Assembly: GCF_900096765.1 (NCBI RefSeq) | Contig: NZ_LT615228.1 | Location: 1,370,669 to 1,434,668 of the forward strand | Direction of reading: 5' to 3' | DNA: 64,000 nt | From: Polynucleobacter necessarius | GTDB taxonomy: Bacteria; Pseudomonadota; Gammaproteobacteria; Burkholderiales; Burkholderiaceae | Shown here: positions 17,595 through 26,934 of the stretch, piece by piece | Layout: every line of letters starts with the position of its first letter | Position numbering within the stretch: the first letter of the stretch is position 1 | Made by a program: the position numbers and the translations under genes | The notes under the pieces: model-generated | What the model saw: only the letters and a program-made list of their open reading frames with translations | Databases searched by the model: none | Told to the model about the DNA's origin: nothing

Positions 17595-18395
17595 TTAAGC
17601 AGAATCTGGCCTAGTCTTGCGTCCAATTTGATTTATATCAATATAAGCAACTTGGTCCTTAGCTTTTGCAAGGTGTTTTCCAATAGCCCAAGCATGGCCA
17701 TACACCACTTCTAAAGTTAGTTTTTGAGGTAAATCTGCCATTTCAGATGTTTCTGAGGGGGTTGAATGCGCCAGCTTCAAACCATTGATATCGGCCATCA
17801 AAAGTGCTGGCTTCTCATATTCAATGGTCAAATATTCCATATCCATCACAGGGTCAGAAAAACGCTCCCCCACAAGCGCATCCCCCATATCGTGCATGTC
17901 CCAAGGGCTTAATAGAGTTTTTAAGCGAAGATTTTCAATCTCTAATGGGCGCAATTCTTTTCCGGTGTCTGGCCCAAGATAGCTAAAAGAGATTAAGCCA
18001 CCCTCTTTTAAAACCCGCCAACATTCCTGTAAAAAATGTTTCGGGTCAGCAAGATCTTGTAACAAGAGATCGCTCAATATCAAATCAACAGAATTGTCAG
18101 GGAGATTAAATTTGCCAGTTTTAAGGTAAGCGCCAATATGAAAAACCTTCCCAGGAAAAATCAGCGCCCTCCAATGCGACTTAATCCTGGCAATCAATAG
18201 ATCAAGACCCGACATTCCCCCTTCAATAATGCTGTGTATACGAGCGTTTGGGAAACGTCTTGTTAAGAGAGATCTATGCTTTCCAGAAAAATCTGGAATG
18301 AGCAGAATATCTTTTGCATCGAGTTTGACGATATCGAGTTTTTGCAACATGCGAACTGCAATTTCATCGTGTAACCATCTAATTGGCTGGGTCAT
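17595..18395 (-). CDS. SAM-dependent methyltransferase, BioC-like
   Basis: 266-residue class I methyltransferase. The central part shows the Rossmann-fold layout (DNSVDLILSDLLLQDLADPKHFLQECWRVLKEGGLISFSYLGPDT, about residues 98-142), which resembles BioC of biotin synthesis, including the YLGPDT segment. No other biotin synthesis gene is adjacent (birA is far away at 37724), so the substrate is uncertain. The classical glycine-rich SAM motif is weak (LIPDFSGKHRSLL). Divergent from comF with a 23-base gap. The 179-base region between this gene and coxB holds no gene I can recognise. Confidence 0.8.
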   Translation of the reverse strand: MTQPIRWLHDEIAVRMLQKLDIVKLDAKDILLIPDFSGKHRSLLTRRFPNARIHSIIEGGMSGLDLLIARIKSHWRALIFPGKVFHIGAYLKTGKFNLPDNSVDLILSDLLLQDLADPKHFLQECWRVLKEGGLISFSYLGPDTGKELRPLEIENLRLKTLLSPWDMHDMGDALVGERFSDPVMDMEYLTIEYEKPALLMADINGLKLAHSTPSETSEMADLPQKLTLEVVYGHAWAIGKHLAKAKDQVAYIDINQIGRKTRPDSA

Positions 18396-18418
18396 TAGCT
18401 CAGTATACTCAGCGCCCC

Positions 18419-19176
18419 ATGCAAATTCTAGAGAATATTGTTCAGGTTATTTGTGCAAAAATTTTGCCTACTCCCTGTATCGTTTGCAATCAGATTCAGT
18501 CAAACCCCCTCTGCCATAGATGCTTGTCAGCCCTCCATGATGAAAGCCTGATCCACTACGAATGCTGCAAGCAGTGTGCGCTACCTTTGACAGCAAAAGA
18601 AGTGCTCGTAAAACGCTGCATACAATGCACAAATCACTCTCCATATTTTGATAAAACTGTTTGCCTTCATCGCTACGATGGAATGCTACAAGAAGCATTA
18701 CACCAACTGAAGTATCAAAAACGAATTGCCTTTGCATATGGACTTGCTAGAGCCTGGAACCATGTGATGTCGGTTTACCCGAGAGAGCAAGACGCGTTCT
18801 GTCTTTTACCAGTGCCTCTGAGTATTAAAAATTACATACACGCGGCTTTAATCAAAGCTGGGAATTGGCTCGCCGAATTGAATGTGCCAGATCAATTCAA
18901 AAACTGCCTTTTGCCCTCAAGCGACATCATCATCCAGAGCACCAAGCAGGAAATTCTGTCCTAGCCCGACAGAATGCAATTAGGGAGATGTTTTATATTG
19001 ATAATGTTTACCGAAAATTGCTCAGAAATAAAACTGTTATTGTGTTTGACGACGTCATGACAAGTGGAGCCACCTTAAATGAAATTGCACGCGTACTAAA
19101 AAACAATGGCGTCGAACGCGTAATCAATTGGGTATTACTTAGAACAACAAGAGTCAGTTCAGTACTGAAAGAATGA
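18419..19176 (+). pseudogene. comF: ComF-family phosphoribosyltransferase, frameshifted
   Basis: ComF proteins have an N-terminal zinc finger and a C-terminal phosphoribosyltransferase domain and are needed for DNA uptake in several competent bacteria. Here the zinc-finger cysteines (CIVC, CHRC, CKQC, CIQC) and LLPVPLS are in one frame from ATG 18419. The expected continuation LHTRGFNQSWELARRIE and the PRPP loop FDDVMTSGATLNE are in another. One base is missing in an A5 run at 18827-18831; A6 would restore 252 residues. A single homopolymer deletion could be a sequencing error or a true loss of competence. trmL follows three bases later. Confidence 0.88.
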
Positions 19177-19179
19177 TGC

Positions 19180-19650
19180 ATGTTTAATATTGTTTTATTT
19201 GAACCAGAAATCCCACCCAATACCGGAAACATCATTCGCTTGTGTGCCAACACCGGCACCAGTCTCCATCTCATTGAACCCCTGGGATTTCCGATGGAAG
19301 ACGCTAAGCTAAGAAGGGCTGGCCTTGACTATCACGAATTTGCCAGCGTCAAAGTCCATGCGAATTGGGTGCAATTTCTTCAAAATGAAAAACCCCATCC
19401 CAGACATCTGTTTGCCTTGACTGCCAAAGGTGGTACTAGCTTTCATGCTGGGAAATATGAACCAAATGACTACTTTGTATTTGGTTCAGAAACTAAAGGT
19501 ATCACCGATGAAGTGCGAAACTCAATTCCGCGTGAAAATCAAATGCGACTAGCAATGCAAAATAACAGTCGCAGCCTCAATCTTTCTAACACCGTTGCGA
19601 TAGTAACTTATGAAGCCTGGCGCCAAAATGGATTGATCGGGGGCAAGTAA
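19180..19650 (+). CDS. trmL: tRNA (cytidine(34)-2'-O)-methyltransferase
   Basis: SPOUT-class enzyme that 2'-O-methylates the wobble base of tRNA-Leu isoacceptors. The 156-residue protein is minimal SPOUT length and carries the knot motifs: PEIPPNTGNIIRLCANTG near the start, FVFGSETKGI in the middle, and MRLAMQNNSRSLNLSNTVAIVTYEAWRQ at the end. It begins three bases after comF and is followed by a hairpin shared with gpsA. Intact. Confidence 0.95.
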   Translation: MFNIVLFEPEIPPNTGNIIRLCANTGTSLHLIEPLGFPMEDAKLRRAGLDYHEFASVKVHANWVQFLQNEKPHPRHLFALTAKGGTSFHAGKYEPNDYFVFGSETKGITDEVRNSIPRENQMRLAMQNNSRSLNLSNTVAIVTYEAWRQNGLIGGK

Positions 19651-19658
19651 AGTCGATC

Positions 19659-19684
19659 TTGAATCTTGAAGATTCAAGATTCAA
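19659..19684. terminator. Probable bidirectional terminator between trmL and gpsA
   Basis: A 12-bp perfect stem (TTGAATCTTGAA and its complement) with a two-base loop, followed by TTTT on the plus strand. It lies between converging genes and covers the gpsA stop codon. The stem is AT-rich, so its strength is uncertain. Confidence 0.55.
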
Positions 19685-20696
19685 TTTTAGGATCGCGGCC
19701 CATCAATTTTTTGAGCGCTTCTTTTGGCGTAAGCTTGCCAGAAAGCACTTCGCCCATCATGGTTGTGATCGGCATATCGACACCCAAACGCTTAGCCAAA
19801 TCACTAACGGCAGCAGCACATAAAACGCCTTCGGCAACATGTCCAAGGCTTGCCAGGATCTCCGGCAAGGATTTACCTGCGGCTAATTCAAGGCCTACAC
19901 GGCGGTTGCGTGACAGGTCGCCAGTAGCCGTCAAAATGAGATCACCTACTCCAGTTAAGCCCATGCAGGTTTCCGATTTGCCGCCTGCTGCTTTGACTAA
20001 GCGCATCATTTCAGCTAAGCCGCGCGTTAATACGGCCGCACGTGCATTCAAACCCAAACTTAAGCCATCGCCAATACCAGCTGCAATGGCAAGAACATTT
20101 TTGACTGCGCCACCCAACTCAACACCAATAAGATCATCGTTTGAGTAAATACGCATATTCCCATGATGAAATGCCGCCTGAACAATTTCACACAAAGTTG
20201 TTGAAGAACTTGCTATCGTTAAGGCGCACGGCATGCCTGCACCGACTTCGTGCGCAAAACTAGGGCCCGATAAAGCGCCATAAGTATGTTTTAAGCCACG
20301 TCCATGCAAGCGATGCTCACGTTCAACCACCTGATGAGGCAAAAGCGCGGTAGCTGGCTCCAAACCTTTGCATAGCCAAATAATATTAAGGGAATGCTCT
20401 GCAGCTTGAAGAACTCGGGCTATCGTTTCAGATAACCCAGACATGGGTGTTGCTATCACTAAAAGATCATCCGAAGATAGCCTTTTAACTGCGGCTGAAA
20501 AATCTGTTGCAAGATGTAAATTTTTTGGAAGAGTAATACCCGGCAGGTACTCCGCATTCTCACCAGTTTGAGTAATTGCTTGAATCTGCCCTAGGCTGCG
20601 AGACCATAAACAAACATCTTCCTCACGCAACTGACGTGCTGCTTGGGAGGCCATCGCAGTCCCCCAAGCGCCCGCACCCAATAATGTCACTTTCAT
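19674..20696 (-). CDS. gpsA: Glycerol-3-phosphate dehydrogenase [NAD(P)+]
   Basis: Reduces dihydroxyacetone phosphate to sn-glycerol 3-phosphate for phospholipid synthesis. The 340-residue protein begins with the nucleotide-binding GAGAWGTAMA (about 7-16). It then has LWLCKGLE-type and LSGPSFAHEV segments (substrate side) and the catalytic-lysine region GGAVKNVLAIAAGIGDGL, followed by LTGVGDLILTATG. It is downstream of secB (24-base gap), the usual secB-gpsA order in proteobacteria. Intact. Confidence 0.97.
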   Translation of the reverse strand: MKVTLLGAGAWGTAMASQAARQLREEDVCLWSRSLGQIQAITQTGENAEYLPGITLPKNLHLATDFSAAVKRLSSDDLLVIATPMSGLSETIARVLQAAEHSLNIIWLCKGLEPATALLPHQVVEREHRLHGRGLKHTYGALSGPSFAHEVGAGMPCALTIASSSTTLCEIVQAAFHHGNMRIYSNDDLIGVELGGAVKNVLAIAAGIGDGLSLGLNARAAVLTRGLAEMMRLVKAAGGKSETCMGLTGVGDLILTATGDLSRNRRVGLELAAGKSLPEILASLGHVAEGVLCAAAVSDLAKRLGVDMPITTMMGEVLSGKLTPKEALKKLMGRDPKIES

Positions 20697-20720
20697 ATTC
20701 CGTGACCTCAGCGCTAGCGT

Positions 20721-21245
20721 TTAATTAGGAAGAATAATTTTGCTCTCATCTACATTACTGCCAGCTTTGGTTGCAGCAGCTTGTTGCGCCTGCATCATTC
20801 TGTGCTTGTACATTCCATGGAAGTTAATTTCATTTAAATGAATTGGCTGGAAGCCAGCACGCCCGATGATGTCGGCCATATTAGAGCGCAAATAGGGGTA
20901 CAAAATAGTCGGGCAAGAAATACCTAACATCATATCTACTTGCTCTGGGGGAATGTTCGAAAATTCAAAGATACCAGCTTGGCCGGCCTCTACCAGAAAA
21001 AGTACCTTGCCCTCAACACGGGCCGTCATGGTTGAAATCAAGGCAACCTCAAAAATTCCCTCACTCAAGGGCTTGACGGCAGTATCAACTTCCACTTGCA
21101 CTTGTGGCTCAGCAATAACTAGAAAAATTTCTGGGGCATTGGGTTGCTCCAAAGATAAATCTTTGAGATAAATACGCTGAATCCGAAATCCAGGTTCGTT
21201 GGGTTCATTCGCCATCTCTTGTGGTATGGAAGACTGTTCTGTCAT
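20721..21245 (-). CDS. secB: Protein-export chaperone SecB
   Basis: Tetrameric cytosolic chaperone that keeps preproteins unfolded and hands them to SecA. The 174-residue protein shows the family core: FRIQRIYLKDLSLEQPNAP (about 21-39), an E-rich beta region, and GISCPTILYPYLRSNMADIIGRAGFQPIHLNEINF. It stands between grxC and gpsA, as in E. coli and many other proteobacteria. Intact. Confidence 0.97.
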   Translation of the reverse strand: MTEQSSIPQEMANEPNEPGFRIQRIYLKDLSLEQPNAPEIFLVIAEPQVQVEVDTAVKPLSEGIFEVALISTMTARVEGKVLFLVEAGQAGIFEFSNIPPEQVDMMLGISCPTILYPYLRSNMADIIGRAGFQPIHLNEINFHGMYKHRMMQAQQAAATKAGSNVDESKIILPN

Positions 21246-21272
21246 TACAAACTCTCTTTATAGGAATCGCTA

Positions 21273-21526
21273 TCAAACCAGCAATGGATCAAGCTTTCCA
21301 GCGCGATCCAAGGCAACTAAATCATCATACCCACCAACATGGTCTCACCAATATATATTTGCGGGACCGTGCGTCTACCAGTGCGAGTCATCATTGCTTC
21401 ACGCTGAGCAGGATCGCGATCAATTAATATCTTTTCCAAATTGCTAACGCCCTTCTTGAGCAAGAGCTTTTCAGCCATCACACAGTATGGGCAGACTTGA
21501 GTACTGTACATCGTTACTTGAGGCAT
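21273..21526 (-). pseudogene. grxC: Glutaredoxin 3, frameshifted near the C terminus
   Basis: Glutathione-dependent disulfide reductase. The thioredoxin-fold core is intact: active site CPYC (Cys12-Cys15), the cis-Pro TVPQIYIGE. After IGET the frame reads MLVGMMI and stops at 21317. The minus strand carries ACCATG where ACCCATG would give HVGGYDDLVALDRAGKLDPLLV and a stop at 21273, i.e. the normal 84-residue protein. One C is missing (GG at 21341-21342 on the plus strand). The lost part contains the conserved GGYDD that binds glutathione, so the 69-residue product is probably inactive. Confidence 0.9.
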
Positions 21527-21536
21527 ATTAATTACC

Positions 21537-21953
21537 CTATTTAACTAGTGGCAGAGCAGCGGCCTTCCAGGCCTGTACGCCGCCATCCAAAACACCAACC
21601 TCTGCAAACCCAAGCTTTTGAATCTCGCCCAGCGCCTTACGCGACTGCGCGCCGGTTTCGCATACCAAGACCAATGGGCGCTTGCGATCTAATTTAAGCG
21701 ACTCGATCGTTGCAGTCAGACTGACCGCAGACGCCAACTTTGCGCCTGGCAAATGGCCTGCTTTGAACGCTTCTTCAGAGCGCAGATCTAATATGTGGGA
21801 CTTGCGGCGGTTAATCCAAATCGTCGCCTCGGTCGGGGATAAGCCCTTTCCGCTAATAAGCGTAGATAATGTGGGTAGGAAAAGCGCTAGACCTGAAACT
21901 ACTAGTAGGGCGATAAGCGCTAAATTATCAATTTGCGTGAGAAAGTTCATCAC
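21537..21953 (-). CDS. Membrane-anchored rhodanese-like protein
   Basis: 138 residues: one N-terminal membrane helix (about 9-29) and a single rhodanese domain with the active-site loop CETGAQS (catalytic Cys about residue 99). Single-domain rhodaneses with this anchor lie between gpmA and grxC-secB in many betaproteobacteria and E. coli has a similar one (YibN). The physiological sulfur donor is not known. It is divergent from gpmA with a 19-base gap. Confidence 0.92.
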   Translation of the reverse strand: MMNFLTQIDNLALIALLVVSGLALFLPTLSTLISGKGLSPTEATIWINRRKSHILDLRSEEAFKAGHLPGAKLASAVSLTATIESLKLDRKRPLVLVCETGAQSRKALGEIQKLGFAEVGVLDGGVQAWKAAALPLVK

Positions 21954-21972
21954 CGGATTATAGAATGGCTCT

Positions 21973-22662
21973 ATGAAACAACTTGTCCTTATTCGTCACG
22001 GCGAATCCGCCTGGAACCTTGAAAACCGCTTCACTGGCTGGGCTGACGTCGACTTAACACCCAAAGGGACCAAACAAGCCCTGGCAGCAGGCGAAAATCT
22101 GCGAAAAGCAGGATACGAATTTGATGTCGCCTATACCTCTGTCCTGAGGCGCGCTATTCGCACTCTTTGGCATGTTCAAGACACCATGGATCTGATGTGG
22201 ATCCCTGTAGTGCATAGCTGGCGCTTAAATGAGCGTCACTATGGCGCATTAACTGGCTTGAACAAAGCAGAAACTGCCGCTAAGTATGGTGATGAGCAAG
22301 TTCACATCTGGCGTCGCTCTTATGATGTTCGTCCGCCACTTTTAGAAATGGGCGATGAAAGAAATCCAAAAAACGACAGCCGCTATGCCAAATTAAATCC
22401 TGCTGATATTCCTCTTGGTGAATGCTTGAAGGATAATGTCGAACGCGTTCTACCGCTATGGAACGAATCTATCGCTCCAGCACTTAAGGCGAATAAACGT
22501 GTTTTGCTAGTAGCTCATGGAAACAGCATTCGCTCCCTCATTAAGTTCCTTGATCAAATGTCTGATGAAGCCATCATGGAAGTAAACGTACCCAATGGCG
22601 TCCCTTTGGTGTATGAGCTAGATGACAACCTCAAGCCAATTCAACATTTTTACTTGGATTAA
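21973..22662 (+). CDS. gpmA: 2,3-bisphosphoglycerate-dependent phosphoglycerate mutase
   Basis: Glycolysis/gluconeogenesis: interconverts 3- and 2-phosphoglycerate. The 229-residue protein has the phosphohistidine motif [10 protein letters not shown] (His8), the [11 protein letters not shown] segment and the second catalytic histidine in [11 protein letters not shown]. Length and motifs are normal. It starts a plus-strand run gpmA-ctpA-moeB. Confidence 0.97.
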   Translation: MKQLVLIRHGESAWNLENRFTGWADVDLTPKGTKQALAAGENLRKAGYEFDVAYTSVLRRAIRTLWHVQDTMDLMWIPVVHSWRLNERHYGALTGLNKAETAAKYGDEQVHIWRRSYDVRPPLLEMGDERNPKNDSRYAKLNPADIPLGECLKDNVERVLPLWNESIAPALKANKRVLLVAHGNSIRSLIKFLDQMSDEAIMEVNVPNGVPLVYELDDNLKPIQHFYLD

Positions 22663-22673
22663 GACAAAACAAC

Positions 22674-24107
22674 ATGCGTCAATTTCTTAAGAATTTTGCT
22701 CTCATCACAATTGGCTTAGTTGCAGGCGTTGCTGCCACGATTCAGTTTTCAGCCACAGCACAGCAAGGCTCACAACTTCCACTTGATGAGCTACGCACAC
22801 TATCAAATGTTTTTGCGCAAATTAAACGCGAGTATGTAGAGCCTGTTGAAGACAAGCAACTTTTAACTGATGCTGTTAAGGGAATGGTGAGCGGTCTTGA
22901 TCCTCACTCTACCTTCTTGGATAAAAGAGATTTTTCTGAAATGCAAGAGCAAACATCGGGGAAATTTGCCGGCCTTGGAATAGAAATTACCCCCGAGGAT
23001 GGTGTTGTTAAGATTCTCAACCCCATTGAAGATAGTCCTGCTGCTCGAGCCGGTTTACAAGCTGAGGATTTAATTACACGCTTAGATGACAAGCCCGTAC
23101 GTGGCATGTCGCTCGATAAAGCAGTACGTACAATGCGCGGTACTCCAGACACCAAAATTACATTAACCATCTTCCGCAAAAGCGAAGAACGCAGCTTTCC
23201 TGTAACGATTACTCGCGCAGAAATCAAAGTGCAATCTGTTAAAGCAAAAATTCTCGATAACGATATCGCTTGGGTTCGCATTACGAGCTTTCAAGAGCGC
23301 ACTGTTCCAGATCTGGCCAAGAAGCTTACCGAACTCGCCAATCAAGATCCTAAGCTCAAAGGGGTTATTCTGGATTTAAGAAATAATGGAGGTGGCTTGT
23401 TGCAAGGTGCGGTTGGTGTTGCAGCAGCATTTCTTCCAACAGATGCGGTCATCGTGTCAACCAAAGGTCAGGCACCCGATTCAAAACAAGTGTTTAATGC
23501 TTCTCCGGCAATGTATCGCCTGAGCGAACCTGGAGACCCATTAGCTGGCGTTCCCGAGATCTACAAAAAACTCCCGATGGTTGTGCTGGTGAATGCCTAT
23601 TCAGCCTCAGCCTCAGAAATTGTGGCCGGCACTCTACAAGATTACAAACGAGCAACCATCATTGGAAAAACCACTTTTGGCAAGGGATCTGTTCAGACAG
23701 TACGCCCCCTAACCAATGACTCAGCACTGAAAATTACTACTGCCTACTACTACACGCCAAGTGGAAAATCAATCCAGGCATTTGGCATCAAGCCCGACAT
23801 TCCCGTGGATCAAAATAAAGATGGTGACCCCGATGATGTCTTGGTCACACGCGAAGTTGACAGTGAAAAACATTTGCGCAACAAGCAGTCTGCAGAAGAT
23901 AAATTAATTAAGGATCGCGAACAACGTCGTCTAGAAGAGTTACAGCGTATTAAAGAAAAGAACGCTAAAAAAACTCCCGAGGAAAAAGAGAAGGATAAAA
24001 ACAAGAAGCCTGTGGAACTTGGTAGCGCTGATGACTTTATGCTTTCTCAGGCAGTAGCCTTTATTAATGGTCAACCAGTAAAACGTTCATCATCCAAGCT
24101 TGAGTAA
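22674..24107 (+). CDS. S41 carboxy-terminal processing peptidase
   Basis: Periplasmic protease that trims or degrades proteins from the C terminus. The 477-residue protein has an N-terminal signal/anchor (about 7-27), a PDZ domain (about 95-170, with GLGIEITPEDG and AARAGLQ), and the Ser-Lys catalytic dyad in NAYSASASEIVAGTLQD and GKTTFGKGSVQ. The C terminus after residue 400 is lysine- and glutamate-rich and probably a coiled coil. Located between gpmA and a MoeB-like gene, a standard betaproteobacterial arrangement. The symbol ctpA is often used for it. Confidence 0.95.
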   Translation: MRQFLKNFALITIGLVAGVAATIQFSATAQQGSQLPLDELRTLSNVFAQIKREYVEPVEDKQLLTDAVKGMVSGLDPHSTFLDKRDFSEMQEQTSGKFAGLGIEITPEDGVVKILNPIEDSPAARAGLQAEDLITRLDDKPVRGMSLDKAVRTMRGTPDTKITLTIFRKSEERSFPVTITRAEIKVQSVKAKILDNDIAWVRITSFQERTVPDLAKKLTELANQDPKLKGVILDLRNNGGGLLQGAVGVAAAFLPTDAVIVSTKGQAPDSKQVFNASPAMYRLSEPGDPLAGVPEIYKKLPMVVLVNAYSASASEIVAGTLQDYKRATIIGKTTFGKGSVQTVRPLTNDSALKITTAYYYTPSGKSIQAFGIKPDIPVDQNKDGDPDDVLVTREVDSEKHLRNKQSAEDKLIKDREQRRLEELQRIKEKNAKKTPEEKEKDKNKKPVELGSADDFMLSQAVAFINGQPVKRSSSKLE

Positions 24108-24133
24108 TTTGCTGATATTGATATGTTGCCCAA

Positions 24134-24892
24134 ATGAATGATGAGCAGTTACTTCGCTACTCACGACACCTCCTTCTTGAGGACATTGATGTTGAAGGCC
24201 AAGAGACACTTCTTAATTCACATGTCTTAGTCATTGGGGCTGGTGGCTTAGGTTCATCAGCCGCCCCATACCTTGCAGCTTCAGGCGTTGGCTATATTAC
24301 CCTTGTAGATCATGATGATGTAGAGCTAACCAATCTTCAGCGTCAGATCATGCATACTCAAGCTCAAATTGGATCAAGCAAAGTTTCTTCAGGAAAACAG
24401 TTTTTGCAACGACTCAACCCCAGCATCAAAATTGAAACGATTAAAGCCAAGGCAACAGCTGTACTTTTAGATGAAATGCTGCCAGGAATAGATATCGTTC
24501 TTGACTGCACGGATAATTTCTCAACACGACATTTGATTAATGCTAGCTGCGTAAAACACCAAGTGCCTTTAGTTTCTGGAACAGCACTACGCTTTGATGG
24601 GCAAGTCTCGGTGTTTGATCCTCGCAACACAGAGTCGCCTTGCTATGCCTGTATTTTTTCTCCAAATGAAGAATTTGAGGAGGTTAGCTGTTCAACAATG
24701 GGCGTCTTTTCACCACTAGTTGGAATAATAGGGTCAATTCAAGCGGCACAGGCGTTGCAAGTTTTAATTGGGTTTGGAGATCCTTTAGTGGGCCGGATGT
24801 TACTCTGGAATGCACGAAAAACTCAAGTCGAGCAAATTCATATTAGCCGCAATCCAGATTGCCTAGTGTGTGGCAAAGCCAATCAAGCTTAA
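24134..24892 (+). CDS. MoeB/ThiF-family adenylyltransferase
   Basis: E1-like enzyme that adenylates the C-terminal Gly-Gly of a small sulfur carrier (MoaD or ThiS). The 252-residue protein has the start motif RYSRHLLLEDIDVEGQE, the ATP site GAGGLGSSAAPYLAASGVG (about 34-52), DCTDNFSTRHLINASC, and two zinc CxxC pairs (CYAC and CLVC). Lacking the ThiS or MoaD partner nearby, it cannot be assigned to thiamine or molybdopterin synthesis from this window. It converges on ptsI with a four-base overlap. Confidence 0.92.
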   Translation: MNDEQLLRYSRHLLLEDIDVEGQETLLNSHVLVIGAGGLGSSAAPYLAASGVGYITLVDHDDVELTNLQRQIMHTQAQIGSSKVSSGKQFLQRLNPSIKIETIKAKATAVLLDEMLPGIDIVLDCTDNFSTRHLINASCVKHQVPLVSGTALRFDGQVSVFDPRNTESPCYACIFSPNEEFEEVSCSTMGVFSPLVGIIGSIQAAQALQVLIGFGDPLVGRMLLWNARKTQVEQIHISRNPDCLVCGKANQA

Positions 24893-26643
24893 GAAAACAA
24901 GCGCTCTAGCGCTTTAGCTTGAGCCTGCGGCTCATATGCCTTGAGTACTCTTGGGAACCGTGCTTTTAGCAATCCAACGTTTGCTTGGAGAATCTCTCGC
25001 TTAACCAGCAGTAACTGACTGAAGTGCATCGAGAAATCCGTTAAGCCCATTGCGAGCAATAACTTGGTCAAAGCAGGGTCTCCAGCCATCTCACCACACA
25101 CCGCAACTGGTACATTGGCACGCTTTGCTTGGTCAATAATGCTTGCAATTAAATACAGAACTGCAGGATGTAAAGGGTCATACAGATGAGCAACTGCATG
25201 ATCTGCCCGATCAATAGCCAAGGTGTACTGAATTAAATCATTTGTACCGATCGATAAGAAATCGAATCGATTAATAAGTAAAGGTAGCACCAAAGCAGCC
25301 GCAGGAATTTCAATCATCGCACCCACTTGAATATTAGGATTGAAAGATAGCCCACGCTGCAGTAACTGCTGTTTGGCTTTCTCAATCAAACGAAATGTTT
25401 CATCTATTTCCTTGGCATGCGCCAACATAGGAATCATGATGCGGGCTTGACCATGCGCTGAAGCACGCAAAATAGCGCGCAACTGAGTCAGGAAAATTTC
25501 TGGCTCTGTCAGGGACCAACGAATAGCGCGCAAACCCAAAGGCGAAGTACCGGTTTGAGATACATCTGTGCCTCCTGCGCCCAATGCCTTATCGGCACCA
25601 ACATCAATGGTGCGGATGTTCACAGGTAAGCCATGCATCAAATCGACGACACGACGATATTCTTGGTATTGTTGCTCTTCATCAGGCAATGCCTGCTGTC
25701 GATCCATGAATAAAAATTCAGATCGAAATAAGCCAACACCAACAGCGCCAAGCTTCACTGCTTGAATTGCGTCTTCAGGTAATTCAATATTGGCAAACAG
25801 TTCAATATCAACACGATCGAGTGTTTCTGTTTTTGCATGTTTTATCTGTTGAAGCTTGCGTGCCTCTTTTAAAGCTTGGGTCTGTAACTTCCGATACTCG
25901 GCTAGTAAATTTTCTTCGGGAGCAACCACCACCACACCTTGCTCGCCATCCAAAATTAACCAGTCGCCATGGCGAATCATTTCACTGGCATGACGAACGC
26001 CAACAACCGCTGGAATCTCCATGCTACGAGCCACAATAGCGGTATGCGATGTTTTACCACCTAGGTCTGTTACAAAACCAGTAAATGAATGCTCCTTAAA
26101 ACGCAACATGTCATGCGGCGCAATATCGTGAGCAACAATGATCGAGTCGATTCCTACATCACCGGGTGATAACAAATCAGAGTCATTAAACGCATCTTTC
26201 TTTTGCGCATTTAGAGCTTTAATAACGCGCTCAGCTACCTGGCGAATATCGTTTGCACGCTCCTTAAGATAAGGATCCTCTATCTCAGCAAACTGCTCCA
26301 GCAGATCGTTTAACTCTGTAGTTAGAGCCCATGCTGCATTCATGCGCTGGGAGCGGATGAGTTTGATTGGCTTCTCAGCTAAAGCTGGGTCAGCCAAAAT
26401 CATTCCGTGCACATCCAAGAATGCCGCCATCTCTTGGGGAGCATCTTTTGGCAAGCCTTGACGCAACTGGTCTAACTCTAAACGAACCTGATCAAAAGCA
26501 TCTAATAATCTTTGAGCCTCAGCCTCTTCTTTGCCAGGCTCAATTAAATAGTGACTAACCTCTAGGGCTGCACGAGAAATCAGTACCGCCTTGCCAATGG
26601 CAATGCCTTTGGATACTGGAATTCCGTGAAGCGCAAAAGTCAT
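24889..26643 (-). CDS. ptsI: Phosphoenolpyruvate-protein phosphotransferase (PTS enzyme I)
   Basis: Takes phosphate from PEP and passes it to HPr. Taking the ATG at 26643 (MTFALHGIPVSKG), just after the ptsH stop, gives 584 residues. A longer frame reaches 26670 but would overlap ptsH. The phosphohistidine motif GGKTSHTAIVAR is at His200, and the PEP-binding barrel has the GVGLFRSEFLFMDR and GEMAGDPA segments. The system ends here with EIIA-HPr-EI and no sugar permease, so it is probably regulatory. Confidence 0.96.
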   Translation of the reverse strand: MTFALHGIPVSKGIAIGKAVLISRAALEVSHYLIEPGKEEAEAQRLLDAFDQVRLELDQLRQGLPKDAPQEMAAFLDVHGMILADPALAEKPIKLIRSQRMNAAWALTTELNDLLEQFAEIEDPYLKERANDIRQVAERVIKALNAQKKDAFNDSDLLSPGDVGIDSIIVAHDIAPHDMLRFKEHSFTGFVTDLGGKTSHTAIVARSMEIPAVVGVRHASEMIRHGDWLILDGEQGVVVVAPEENLLAEYRKLQTQALKEARKLQQIKHAKTETLDRVDIELFANIELPEDAIQAVKLGAVGVGLFRSEFLFMDRQQALPDEEQQYQEYRRVVDLMHGLPVNIRTIDVGADKALGAGGTDVSQTGTSPLGLRAIRWSLTEPEIFLTQLRAILRASAHGQARIMIPMLAHAKEIDETFRLIEKAKQQLLQRGLSFNPNIQVGAMIEIPAAALVLPLLINRFDFLSIGTNDLIQYTLAIDRADHAVAHLYDPLHPAVLYLIASIIDQAKRANVPVAVCGEMAGDPALTKLLLAMGLTDFSMHFSQLLLVKREILQANVGLLKARFPRVLKAYEPQAQAKALERLFS

Positions 26644-26644
26644 G

Positions 26645-26914
26645 CTATTCGCCTTCTCCAAAACGATCATTAATTAATGCTGTAATGGCTTGCATAGCCT
26701 CGTCAGCCCTCTCGCCAACCGTCTCTAAGGTAACAGTGCTACCGATACCCGCAGCAAGCATCATCACACCCATAATGCTCTTGGCGTTGATTTGACGCCC
26801 ATTGCGTGACAACAATATTTCACAAGGAAACTGGGCGGCAAGTTGAGATAACTTAGCCGATGCTCTGGCATGAAGACCTAACTTATTAATAATTTCAATT
26901 TCAGCGATTGGCAT
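26645..26914 (-). CDS. ptsH: Phosphocarrier protein HPr
   Basis: 89-residue phosphocarrier. His15 (GLHARAS) accepts phosphate from enzyme I. Ser46 in KSIMGVM is the regulatory site used by HPr kinase, which betaproteobacteria commonly encode elsewhere, so ATP-dependent control is possible. The stop is one base before the ptsI ATG. Intact. Confidence 0.96.
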   Translation of the reverse strand: MPIAEIEIINKLGLHARASAKLSQLAAQFPCEILLSRNGRQINAKSIMGVMMLAAGIGSTVTLETVGERADEAMQAITALINDRFGEGE

Positions 26915-26934
26915 TGCGAACCTTGCTCCTATTT

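Noticed and set aside
18383..18418. Longer comF start at 18383
   Set aside because: It would overlap the divergent methyltransferase start; the family-like sequence begins at the ATG 18419.
26644..26670. Start of ptsI at 26670
   Set aside because: It would overlap ptsH; the ATG at 26643 directly after the ptsH stop fits the family N terminus.
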